From: SAR86 cluster bacterium
GTDB lineage: Bacteria; Pseudomonadota; Gammaproteobacteria; Pseudomonadales; Pseudohongiellaceae
Direction of reading: 5' to 3'
Assembly (NCBI GenBank): GCA_002401885.1
Contig: NVUL01000050.1
Coordinates: 1 to 49,534 of the forward strand
Length of the DNA stretch: 49,534 nucleotides
The position numbers and the translations under genes are program-made. Below are positions 1 to 7,586 of this stretch, one piece after another (position 1 is the stretch's first letter; each line of letters opens with the position of its first letter). The notes below the pieces were generated by a model. That model was not told the origin of the DNA. It ran no database searches and saw only the letters and a list, made by a program, of their open reading frames with translations.

Positions 1-129
1 GAGAACTCGGGTTTCAACATCGAAGTTCTGGATGAGGACTTGCGCTTGCTGCATTTTCGCCCGCGCCTAGAAAACGGCATCGCGCGTCCTGTCGAAGGCA
101 CTCTTTTGTATCGAGCTCCAATGAATTGA
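1..129 (+). CDS. C-terminal fragment of an unidentified protein (5' truncated)
   Basis: An open frame runs from the first base of the window to a TGA at 127-129 and encodes the last 42 residues of a protein (begins ENSGFNIEVLDED, ends LYRAPMN). The frame is intact and has a balanced composition, so it is probably the 3' end of a real gene that begins upstream. I do not recognise the family; too little remains to see a domain. No clear terminator follows it. Confidence 0.5.
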   Translation, partial: ENSGFNIEVLDEDLRLLHFRPRLENGIARPVEGTLLYRAPMN

Positions 130-550
130 CCTTACCCGGGCCTAGATCTTCGATATTTTCAGCTAGGACTTAAATCAACAGGAGGAATACTGAAATCGGA
201 AATTCTGGGATTAAAATTTGCCGGCATTGGTCCTGATACCTAAGCCGATTTCTGGATGCCTATGTCTTTCTGAAATCACACTGAACTTCCTATGCATGAT
301 CACGCCTGTTAAAAGCGGATTACGATCTATTTAGCCCTATGGCCTGAAACCGAAAGTTATAGATTCTTGAAAACGTCAATCACCTAGTTAATTAGGCTTA
401 AAATGGTCAATTTAATTTTTCAGAAGAAGTAATCCATTTAACGTGCGAAAAAGTGATAAAATCCAACTATTCAGGTATGAAAGGACATAAGTGTGTGGAT
501 TACGTAAGTGAGAAAATGAAAGGGCCCTCAGTTTTGAGGGACAGGTTGAA
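130..550. other. Non-coding stretch upstream of the GntR pair
   Basis: About 420 bases without a convincing gene. A perfect Shine-Dalgarno-like AGGAGG lies at 181-186, but only a CTG-initiated frame of 17 codons follows it, so I do not call a gene. The last part presumably holds the promoter of the first GntR gene; I see no textbook -35/-10 pair. Confidence 0.4.
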
Positions 551-1300
551 ATGAAAGCCAAAAGTTCGCTATTAGTAAAATCAAGCTCGACAGCTGATCG
601 TGTCGCAATTGTCTTACGTGAGCGAATCCTTTTCATGAAAGAAGAGACGCATTTGGGTTCGGAAGCCGACCTGGCGGCAGAGGTCGGTGTCAGTCTGCCT
701 TCATTGCGGCAGGCGGCTCGCATGCTGGAATCTGAGGAACTGCTGACGATCAAACCAGGTAAAGGTGGAGGCTATTTTACACGTCGGCCTAGTATAGAAA
801 CCGCCATGAAGTCGGCTAGCCAATTTTTGTCTCCTAAAGATCTAAACAGTAACTCCATGTTTATGGATGCCGCCGATCTGATATTGGGCGAGATTGTAGT
901 AGCTGCGGTGAATTGCGAAGACGAGGCCCTGATAGATGAGCTAAGACTGTTTGTCGAGGAGCAGCTTGCTAATGGCAAGGATTCCAAGCTGTCTCCTGAT
1001 AATTCGTTCAAGATATCAGCGGATCTAATAACTCTACTTGCGCAGATGTCGAACAATATCCTGCTGGAGCTATTTGCCCGCATCCTCTGGGACGAAATCA
1101 GTGTCAGTCAAACCGCCGGCACTTTCGAGGAAAATCGAGAGGTTACAGCATCCAATTACATTACCAGGGTCGGCGTTGCTAAAGCTGTCTTGGCCAAAGA
1201 CAAGGACAAAGCCCTAAGTGCGTGGAAGAAACGCTCAAAGTTTCTTCGTTCCTGCCCGAAACGTGGGTTCGATCTAACCAGGAAACGCGACATCGGTTGA
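551..1300 (+). CDS. GntR-family transcriptional regulator, copy 1 of a tandem pair
   Basis: A 249-residue DNA-binding regulator. Residues about 15-85 match the GntR winged helix: SEADLAAEVGVSLPSLRQA is the helix-turn-helix and IKPGKGGGYFTRRP is the wing. The rest is all-helical and resembles the FCD effector domain of FadR-type regulators (D-x-x-F...A...MSNN). The histidines that normally bind metal in FCD domains are absent: Lys stands after SF, and no His lies in the last helices. The ligand is therefore unknown. The ATG at 551 is preceded by GAGGGA about ten bases upstream. A near-identical paralogue follows at 1521. The nearest plausible targets are the halogenase/TonB-receptor genes downstream, but that link is inferred from position only. 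Confidence 0.8.
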   Translation: MKAKSSLLVKSSSTADRVAIVLRERILFMKEETHLGSEADLAAEVGVSLPSLRQAARMLESEELLTIKPGKGGGYFTRRPSIETAMKSASQFLSPKDLNSNSMFMDAADLILGEIVVAAVNCEDEALIDELRLFVEEQLANGKDSKLSPDNSFKISADLITLLAQMSNNILLELFARILWDEISVSQTAGTFEENREVTASNYITRVGVAKAVLAKDKDKALSAWKKRSKFLRSCPKRGFDLTRKRDIG

Positions 1301-1329
1301 ATTCCTTGCATAGAAAATTCAGAGCAGGC

Positions 1330-1350
1330 AAGTTGCGCGGAACTTTTTTT
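1330..1350 (+). terminator. Short hairpin with T-tract after GntR copy 1
   Basis: AAGTT, a six-base loop GCGCGG, then AACTT running into a tract of T. The stem is only five pairs, so this is a weak but correctly placed intrinsic terminator 30 bases after the stop of GntR copy 1. Confidence 0.4.
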
Positions 1351-1520
1351 GCAATGGAGACTCTAGTAATTCATTAAATAGATTTCTCAGTCAAGAATAA
1401 GAATTATTTCAGTTCTCCTAAAAGTGGTAGACTTTTCGGGTTTTAAGTATTCAGAGTAACGTTAGTGCAACGAACGCATTGGAAAATAAAAAGGGCGCAA
1501 GCTTGTCTAGACTAATCAGA

Positions 1521-2267
1521 ATGAAACCCAAAACTTCCCTATTGGTAAAACCAAGTTCGACAGCTGACCGTGTTGCAATTATCTTACGCGAACGAATTCT
1601 GTCCACGAAAGAAGAGACTTATATGGGTTCGGAAGCCGACCTGGCAGCAGAGGTCGGTGTCAGTTTGCCTACATTGCGGCAGGCGGCTCGCATGCTGGAA
1701 TATGAAGAGATGCTGACGATCAGGCCTGGTAAAGGAGGAGGTTATTTCACGCGTCGGCCTAGTATAGAAACTGCCGTGAGGTCAGCTAGCCAGTTTTTGT
1801 CTAGCATTGATCTGATCAGTAACGCCACATTTATGGATGTCGCCGATCCGATGGTGAACCAGATTCTAATAGCTGCGGTAAAATGCAAAGACGAGGCCCT
1901 GATAAATGAACTTAGACTGTTTGTTGAGGATCAGCATAATAATAGCGATCAATCCCAACTGCCTACTGAATATTCGTTTAGGGTATCAACGGATCTAATG
2001 ACTCTACTTGCTCAGATGTCGAACAATATTCTGCTAGAGCTATTTATTCGAATCCTCTGGAACGAAATCAGCGTGAGTCGTACCTCCGGCACTTTCGAGG
2101 AAAGTAAACAAATTATGCTATCCAATCACACTAGCAGGATCAGCGTTGCTAAAGCCGTCCTGACCAAAGACAAGGATAAAGCGATAAGAGCCTGGAAGAA
2201 GCGCTCAAAATTTATCCGTTCCTGGCCGCAACGTGGTTTTGAATTAACCGGAGCACGCGACAAGTGA
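1521..2267 (+). CDS. GntR-family transcriptional regulator, copy 2 of a tandem pair
   Basis: A 248-residue paralogue of the gene at 551, aligning end to end without large gaps at roughly 70% identity by eye. The winged helix is nearly unchanged (SEADLAAEVGVSLPTLRQA; RPGKGGGYFTRRP). The C-terminal helical domain has diverged more, as expected if the copies share DNA sites but sense different ligands. It too lacks the histidine metal ligands of classical FCD domains. I chose the ATG at 1521 because it aligns with the start of copy 1; a TTG at 1479 would add 14 residues that copy 1 lacks. No strong Shine-Dalgarno precedes 1521. The copies are separated by about 220 bases, so each may have its own promoter. 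Confidence 0.78.
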   Translation: MKPKTSLLVKPSSTADRVAIILRERILSTKEETYMGSEADLAAEVGVSLPTLRQAARMLEYEEMLTIRPGKGGGYFTRRPSIETAVRSASQFLSSIDLISNATFMDVADPMVNQILIAAVKCKDEALINELRLFVEDQHNNSDQSQLPTEYSFRVSTDLMTLLAQMSNNILLELFIRILWNEISVSRTSGTFEESKQIMLSNHTSRISVAKAVLTKDKDKAIRAWKKRSKFIRSWPQRGFELTGARDK

Positions 2268-2416
2268 GGGGAGAAGCTGGAGAAAGAAAGTTGCTCTTGC
2301 TTTTTTTCGACCCAGTAAACCCTTACTTCGTATTAAACAGATAGTCTTCTCCGCGCTCTTACAGTGAAGTCAATCGAGGTAAAGAACTAGCGGCCCCTGC
2401 TTTGCTCAGTTACGCA

Positions 2417-3934
2417 TCACTGATGTAGGATCGGGTCGGCACAATGTTTGCGGATAAAGTCTTCATGGGGGGGCATCGCTGCCGCGCATTGCGCGATAAC
2501 TTCGCGAGTTTCGCGCAGTATGCTTTCGAGCTTGTCCTTAGGCAAACTATCAACCAAGGGGCTGTAGCTTTCGGCTCGAATGTGCTGACCGTTAAATACT
2601 GATAACCAGCTATCTACACCAAATAACTCTTTATTGTCTCGCTCTATCCACGAACCTGATTGATAAAGCTCCAGTTTTTCCTGCAGTGAATCTGGGATCG
2701 CCATGTTGCGACAATAGTTCCAGAGCTCCGAGTCATCCCGTTCCGTAGCCTTGTAATGCAGAATAAGAAAGTCGCGCACAGTGTAGAGTTCTAGATCCGC
2801 AGATTTGTTGAAGCGATCCATTTCGGTGTCAAAATTTGTACGACGTGGGAACAGGGACAAAAATCTCATTATTGTTGATTGGATAAGATGAATACTGGTC
2901 GATTCAAGAGGTTCCATAAAGCCGCTGGAAAGACCAACCGCCAGACAATTCTTGTTCCAACTCTTTTTGCGCTTGCCAGTAACAAAACGCAGTGGCCTAG
3001 GCTCGGCAAGGGCTGTACTGGGTAGGTTTGCCAACAATGCTTGCTGCGCTTGCTCGTCGCTGGCAAATTCGGTGCTATAGACAATGCCATTGCCTGTTCT
3101 GTGCTGAAGTGGAATTTGCCATTGCCAGCCGATGGGGTGAGCAATGGACTTGGTATAAGGCCGCTTCGGGCTAATCGCTTTACTTGGCACGGCCTGAGCA
3201 CTGTTGCAGGGCAAGTAGTGAGTCCAGTCTTCATAACCGGTTTGCAGGCATTTTTCTATCAGTAAGCCCCGAAATCCTGTGCAGTCCAGGAAAAAGTCTC
3301 CATCAATGAATTTGCCATCCTGGAGTTTGATACCTGTAATAAAACCTGACTCTGGGTTCTGAATTACTTGCTTCACGAGCCCTTCAACTCGATTGACGCC
3401 AAGGTTGGTGCTGAACTTGCGCAGAAAACGTGCATAGAGACTGGCGTCAAAATGATAGGCGTGGGGAACTTTGGACAGTGGCGAGTTGGGGACATTGCCA
3501 CTACGCAGAAATCGGTTCTGCTTTGCTGCAAGCCAATTCAGCGAGTAAGCATCCAGCGAAGGTGAAAGACCAAGGTCGTAGGCCTTTTTCCAATAATGCC
3601 AGAAACTGACGTTCATGATGGTGCGCCCAAAAACCCCGAAAGGGTGCATGTAGGAATCACCTATTCTGCCCCAGTTTATGAATTCAATACCGAGCTTGAA
3701 CGTGCCTTGTGTCGCACGTAGCATCTCATCGGCATTGATACCAAGCAGATTATTGAACTCTACAATGGGCGGAATCGTCGCTTCACCGACGCCTACCGTA
3801 CCTATCTGGTCGGATTCGACTAACGTGATCTTGCAATCTCGCGTACCGATGATGCGGCTCAGGGCCGCTGCTGACATCCAGCCCGACGTGCCGCCCCCAA
3901 CGATTACTATGTGTCTGATATTATTATTGTCCAC
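2417..3934 (-). CDS. Flavin-dependent tryptophan halogenase-like protein
   Basis: A 505-residue cytoplasmic flavoprotein of the tryptophan-halogenase family, which uses FADH2, O2 and halide to halogenate electron-rich aromatic carbon. Visible hallmarks are the FAD-binding GGGTSGW at residues 13-19, the active-site lysine K80 in GTFKLGIEF (K79 in PrnA), the family motif WQWQIP at 270-275, and E344 in EPLESTSI (E346 in PrnA). All residues needed for catalysis are present. The start is GTG at 3934 with AAAGGGA upstream. The gene is divergent from DUF6445-sapC. Relatives of this type sit next to TonB-dependent receptor and SapC genes in many aquatic and Xanthomonas-like bacteria, and the characterised ones (for example BrvH) brominate indole. 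The natural substrate here is unknown. No flavin reductase gene is in the window. Confidence 0.9.
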   Translation of the reverse strand: MDNNNIRHIVIVGGGTSGWMSAAALSRIIGTRDCKITLVESDQIGTVGVGEATIPPIVEFNNLLGINADEMLRATQGTFKLGIEFINWGRIGDSYMHPFGVFGRTIMNVSFWHYWKKAYDLGLSPSLDAYSLNWLAAKQNRFLRSGNVPNSPLSKVPHAYHFDASLYARFLRKFSTNLGVNRVEGLVKQVIQNPESGFITGIKLQDGKFIDGDFFLDCTGFRGLLIEKCLQTGYEDWTHYLPCNSAQAVPSKAISPKRPYTKSIAHPIGWQWQIPLQHRTGNGIVYSTEFASDEQAQQALLANLPSTALAEPRPLRFVTGKRKKSWNKNCLAVGLSSGFMEPLESTSIHLIQSTIMRFLSLFPRRTNFDTEMDRFNKSADLELYTVRDFLILHYKATERDDSELWNYCRNMAIPDSLQEKLELYQSGSWIERDNKELFGVDSWLSVFNGQHIRAESYSPLVDSLPKDKLESILRETREVIAQCAAAMPPHEDFIRKHCADPILHQ

Positions 3935-4207
3935 GAAAATCCCTTTCTTTTCTGTCAGCTGCCATTTGACATATTAGCGATGCAATACTGGATTCGTTCG
4001 CTGAATTCACCAAATTTAATAAAGCCTGCCTCCATTCTCCCGTCACCACCTAAGTCCGCAATGATATTTCCCGGTTGACATTTTGGAGCTTACATTATTC
4101 AATCTTATATGTTTTATATGTTTTATATGTTTTTGCAATATTTGGTCAGTTCTCTCAAACAGGACGCCATCATTCTAAGTGTACGCAGGAAGAAGGCGCC
4201 ACTAGCT
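3935..4207. promoter_or_regulatory. Divergent promoter region, halogenase / DUF6445-sapC
   Basis: This region drives the halogenase leftward and DUF6445-sapC rightward. A perfect TTGACA lies at 4075-4080 on the plus strand, with a possible -10 TATTCA at 4096-4101 (15-base spacer). A triple 9-base repeat follows immediately at 4106-4132, where a bound repressor could block initiation or early elongation. No promoter for the minus strand stands out. Confidence 0.45.
4106..4132 (+). repeat. Three tandem copies of TATATGTTT
   Basis: The 9-mer TATATGTTT occurs three times head to tail without mismatch. TATATGTT, and its reverse complement AACATATA, recur upstream of the TonB-dependent receptor at 8818-8825 and 8770-8777. 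I infer an operator shared by the two transcription units. A nine-base period is slightly less than one helical turn. Confidence 0.6.
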
Positions 4208-4921
4208 ATGCTAGAGTTTATACTGAATCAGGCAATGAACGTCGAGAAAATTCAGCATGCGGATCCTGAAATATCGGTGTATGTCGTCGATAATTTTCTA
4301 GCGAATCCAGAGGTATTACTTGAGTATGCGAAAAATAAAGCCTACTTCGGTAATGTTGGTGATGACAGCACCGCCTATCCGGGTATTCGTGATCGTCTGC
4401 CAAGCTCTTATGAGCAGGCCATGAGTAAGGTCATAGAACTGGTATATGGTTTCCGAAACCCTTTAGTACATCGCTGCATGATTTCATTGACTACTCTCCA
4501 ACCGACACAACTGAGTGCGGCTCAAAAAATGCCGCACGTCGATGCGTTTAATGATGATCAATATGCCGCCGTGCACTATCTCTGTGGTGAGCCACATGGA
4601 GGCACGGCGATTTATCGTTATCGACCACGTAACTTAGTCAAGATAAGGCATGATGATCGCGGTGTTATGGATGAAATGATTGAGGACGTGCGCAGGCACC
4701 CCGCAGATCACTCAGGCTACCTGAGCGGAGACACCAGACTGTACAAACAAGAACTGGTGATCAAGGCCAGATTGAATCGACTGGTACTCTACCCTTCAAA
4801 TTTGCTACATTGCGCCCTGCTCTCGTCGCCAGACAGCCTCGATAGTGACGTCTCCAAAGGTAGGCTGTCAGTCGCATCCTTTTTCAGACTTGAACAAAAA
4901 CCCCATCAGTTACTGAGCTAG
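4208..4921 (+). CDS. DUF6445 family protein, possible 2OG-Fe(II) dioxygenase-like enzyme
   Basis: A 237-residue protein of the family I know as DUF6445, which recurs beside tryptophan halogenases and SapC genes. No function is established to my knowledge. The sequence has the layout of a 2-oxoglutarate/Fe(II) dioxygenase: H110-V-D112 in MPHVDAFNDDQYAAVHYL, then GGTAIYRYR, a distal H201 in LYPSNLLHC, and R219 in KGRLSVASFFR. These would be the two His and one Asp iron ligands and the 2OG-binding Arg. The match is by eye and the fold is unproven. I chose the ATG at 4208 because AGGAAGAAGG precedes it; earlier in-frame ATGs fall inside the TATATGTTT repeat and would encode an unlikely MFYMFYMF start. 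It is followed by sapC after 52 bases, probably in one operon. Confidence 0.75.
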   Translation: MLEFILNQAMNVEKIQHADPEISVYVVDNFLANPEVLLEYAKNKAYFGNVGDDSTAYPGIRDRLPSSYEQAMSKVIELVYGFRNPLVHRCMISLTTLQPTQLSAAQKMPHVDAFNDDQYAAVHYLCGEPHGGTAIYRYRPRNLVKIRHDDRGVMDEMIEDVRRHPADHSGYLSGDTRLYKQELVIKARLNRLVLYPSNLLHCALLSSPDSLDSDVSKGRLSVASFFRLEQKPHQLLS

Positions 4922-4973
4922 TAACGAAGTTTCAGATGGACTGTACATCACAAACAAAAGGCTGATTGCAACC

Positions 4974-5702
4974 ATGTCTAAACCGGTTCTTCTTGATTTC
5001 GAGAAACACGGCAAGCTGCGCTTAAGCGAGCCAAAAGATTTCACAAGCCACAAAACAGAGAATTTTGTGCCAGTGGTGTTCCAAGAATTTTATGAACTGG
5101 CTACAGAATTCCCGCTGGTGTTTATCCGAAACAAGAAGACCGGAGATTTCGTGCCGGGCGCAATGATGGGCTTGAATCAGGGAGTGAATCTCTATTGCCA
5201 GATTCCCGAATGGCAGCCGGTTTTTATACCAGCCACTTTCACCGTTACGCCGCTGTCTGTGAGCAAACTGGATCCGGACAGCAACGAGGCAGATATCACC
5301 ATCGATGAACAGAGCCCGCTACTGAGTGAAACCGTGGGCGAGCCCCTGTACCAGAGCGATGGTCTGGCCACAGACTATTTAAAAAAGCGTATTGATCACG
5401 TGGTCAGAGTAACTCAGCAATCTGTGCAGACTATCGCGCTGTGCCGCTATCTGGCGGAAAAACGCCTACTCACCTCGCGCCCACTGAGACTGCAACATAC
5501 CGAGAGCTCCCCAAAATATGAAGTGGAGGGGGTATATATGATCGATGAGAATGCGCTAGAAGAACTCAGTAATGGAGAATTCCAGGAATTGCGCGAACGC
5601 GGATTACTGCCCCTTATCTATTCACACTTGACGTCATTACAGCAGATCGGCCGGCTGACTCACCTACAATATGCAGCAGATCTAGAGAAAGCTATGGGCT
5701 AG
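4974..5702 (+). CDS. SapC family protein
   Basis: A 242-residue protein matching the SapC family (named after a Campylobacter S-layer locus gene). Recognisable features are the N-terminal block FVPVVFQEFYELATEFPLVF, GDFVPGAMMGL, and the central YCQIPEWQPVFIPATF. There is no signal peptide or membrane segment, so it is probably cytoplasmic. Family members are found mostly beside TonB-dependent receptors and halogenases, but the biochemical role is unknown. It follows DUF6445 by 52 bases on the same strand. The Shine-Dalgarno sequence is weak. Confidence 0.85.
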   Translation: MSKPVLLDFEKHGKLRLSEPKDFTSHKTENFVPVVFQEFYELATEFPLVFIRNKKTGDFVPGAMMGLNQGVNLYCQIPEWQPVFIPATFTVTPLSVSKLDPDSNEADITIDEQSPLLSETVGEPLYQSDGLATDYLKKRIDHVVRVTQQSVQTIALCRYLAEKRLLTSRPLRLQHTESSPKYEVEGVYMIDENALEELSNGEFQELRERGLLPLIYSHLTSLQQIGRLTHLQYAADLEKAMG

Positions 5703-6162
5703 GTCCCCCGATCAGATATACCAGACAAGTTGCTGACTGCCTCTCAATTAGGGCTTGAACGATCGTTCGATTTCCTAAAAAAGCTGTTGGACAAATGTCC
5801 ACGAAAACATTAAGGTTATAAACGTTGTAAATGTTATAGCGCCATTGAATGCCCCTATCACAAATCCGGTGAGGCAATCCATGGAATCGTAGCATTCACC
5901 AATGATTGTCAACCTATTGCTGCCTCAGTGATTTTTCAGCAGGACTAGGCCCGACTATGGTGGTTGGCTCGAATGCGCGAGCAGCGCTGTGCGTTGTCGC
6001 TTGTAATAGTGACGCCGTCGCAATTCTCAAAGAAAAATACGTGGTCGGCCGCCGTGAAAGCGGTAGCGCCTCGATGCAACTGACCCACTGTGAATTAGCG
6101 CCTCCTAGGTGCGTCTCAGTTTTTGTAGTTTTCTAACTTACCCGAATAATTAGGAGAGGCTA
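5703..6162. other. Intergenic stretch upstream of the cytochrome/copper oxygenase gene
   Basis: About 460 bases with no supported gene. AAAACAT (5804-5810) and ATGTTATA (5831-5838) are a weaker echo of the AT-rich elements at 4106 and 8769 and could be a poor copy of the same operator. GGACA-AA-TGTCC at 5789-5800 is a small palindrome. A 76-codon frame at 5906-6136 has no ribosome site and implausible composition. The ribosome site of the next gene is AGGAGAGG just before 6163. Confidence 0.4.
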
Positions 6163-7527
6163 ATGAGTGTTTTACAGAAATGGAATAAGTTGTCACATCT
6201 TGGAGCCGGCATTGCGGTTGTCACTTTTGTGGGGTTTCAGGCACAAATGGCGATTGCTGCAGCCGCGGCGGATAATGCAGAACCCGTGACTTACGCAGGC
6301 CACGTGGCCAGTATTATTAATGAAAATTGCGTGGTCTGTCACCGTGAAGGTGGCATTGGACCTATGGAATTGAGCAGCTATGAACAAGTGCGCCCTTGGG
6401 CTCCCTTGATTCAGATTAAGGTGGCAAACCGGGAAATGCCCCCTTATGCCTACGACCACGATATAGGCAATCAAAATCTTCAAGCAGATTGGCGCCTTTC
6501 TGATGAAGATATCAACACCGTAGTGGCCTGGGTTAATCAGGGCTCTCCCTTGGGAAATGTTGAAGAACTACCTCCCGCGCCAGTACTGCGAGGACTTAAC
6601 GATTGGAATTTCACTGCCCAATTCGGTGAGCCAGATATCGTGGTCGCATCTAACCCGATCGATGTACCTGCCAATGGCAACGACCTGTGGGACAAGCACT
6701 TTATTGAAAGTGGTATCACCGAAGACCGTTGCATCAAGGCTCTTCAAGTCAAACCTCGCGGCGTTGCGAAGACAGTAGTCCATCATGCAAATACGTATTT
6801 TGCAGAGGTAAATGAAGATGGCAGTGTTGATCGAAAGCCGGTGACTGAATATGCCATGGGTAAGTGGGGTGAGGTCGTACCGGAAGGTGTTTGCCGTACG
6901 GCTTTTAAAGACAGTACTATCCAGTGGGACATTCATATGTATCCCGGCGGCTTGGGTGGGACTGCACCAAATGCAGTGGTTAAGAACAACGTAGTGGAGC
7001 TGGGTATCTGGCTTCACCCAAAAGGTTATCAGGCCAAAATCACTCAGGATCTAGCATCATACCAGTTAGATCAAGGCGATCTTTTTATCCCACCTCATGG
7101 AACCGCTATGACTCAGGGCTTCCACTCCTTTGATCACCCGGTTCGCATCGACAGCTTCCAACCCCATGGGCACCTACGAATGAATGCAGCCTCGTTGGAG
7201 ATCTTCTATCCAGAGACCGGTCGTACCGAAGTGGTCAGCATGGTATCCAATTGGAGTGCCACGTGGCATCACAGCCATCTCTATGAGCCAGATACTGCGC
7301 CGCTGTTGCCGACGGGAGCCGTCCTGATAACCAAGCAGTGGTATGACAATACGGCCGATAACCCGAACAACCCTGATCCTAGGCAGTGGGTAGGCTGGGG
7401 GCAACGTACAGCGGACGAGATGTCTCATTCCTGGATTGCGATAAGTCATCTTGATGATGAAACTTATCAGCAACTTACTGCAGCGCGAGAAAGTAACAAG
7501 CAGTCCCAACTGCCATCTGGAGATTAG
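6163..7527 (+). CDS. Exported c-type cytochrome fused to copper type II monooxygenase-like domain
   Basis: A 454-residue exported protein. An N-terminal hydrophobic signal (about residues 12-36) is followed by a short cytochrome c-like domain with one heme site, CVVCH at 56-60 (M92 is a candidate axial ligand). The larger C-terminal part resembles the two-domain copper type II, ascorbate-dependent monooxygenases of the PHM/DBM family: H207-H208 in VVHHANTY fits the first copper site and H335-x-H337 in FQPHGHLRM the second, with more histidines at 369-372. Such fusions are annotated only as cytochrome c family proteins, without a known substrate. I infer that the heme domain delivers electrons to copper in the periplasm. 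ATG at 6163 has AGGAGAGG upstream. The next gene follows after about 60 bases and probably shares its transcript. Confidence 0.78.
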   Translation: MSVLQKWNKLSHLGAGIAVVTFVGFQAQMAIAAAAADNAEPVTYAGHVASIINENCVVCHREGGIGPMELSSYEQVRPWAPLIQIKVANREMPPYAYDHDIGNQNLQADWRLSDEDINTVVAWVNQGSPLGNVEELPPAPVLRGLNDWNFTAQFGEPDIVVASNPIDVPANGNDLWDKHFIESGITEDRCIKALQVKPRGVAKTVVHHANTYFAEVNEDGSVDRKPVTEYAMGKWGEVVPEGVCRTAFKDSTIQWDIHMYPGGLGGTAPNAVVKNNVVELGIWLHPKGYQAKITQDLASYQLDQGDLFIPPHGTAMTQGFHSFDHPVRIDSFQPHGHLRMNAASLEIFYPETGRTEVVSMVSNWSATWHHSHLYEPDTAPLLPTGAVLITKQWYDNTADNPNNPDPRQWVGWGQRTADEMSHSWIAISHLDDETYQQLTAARESNKQSQLPSGD

Positions 7528-7586
7528 TGGATTACTCAATACAACCCCCGCTATAGATCGAATAATAAGAATGGAGATTGATATTT

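Noticed and set aside
2286..2308. Terminator after GntR copy 2
   Set aside because: A T-run is present, but the best stem is about four to five pairs with a nine-base loop; too weak to call.
4109..4207. Longer start for the DUF6445 gene (34 extra residues)
   Set aside because: The extra ATGs lie in the TATATGTTT repeat with no ribosome site; AGGAAGAAGG fits the ATG at 4208.
5804..5838. Third copy of the receptor/halogenase operator
   Set aside because: Only short matches (AAAACAT, ATGTTATA) in AT-rich sequence; noted in the gap description but not claimed as a site.
5906..6136. A 76-codon frame upstream of the cytochrome/copper gene
   Set aside because: Starts at a non-ATG codon, no ribosome site, composition unlike a protein, no family likeness; lies in promoter space.
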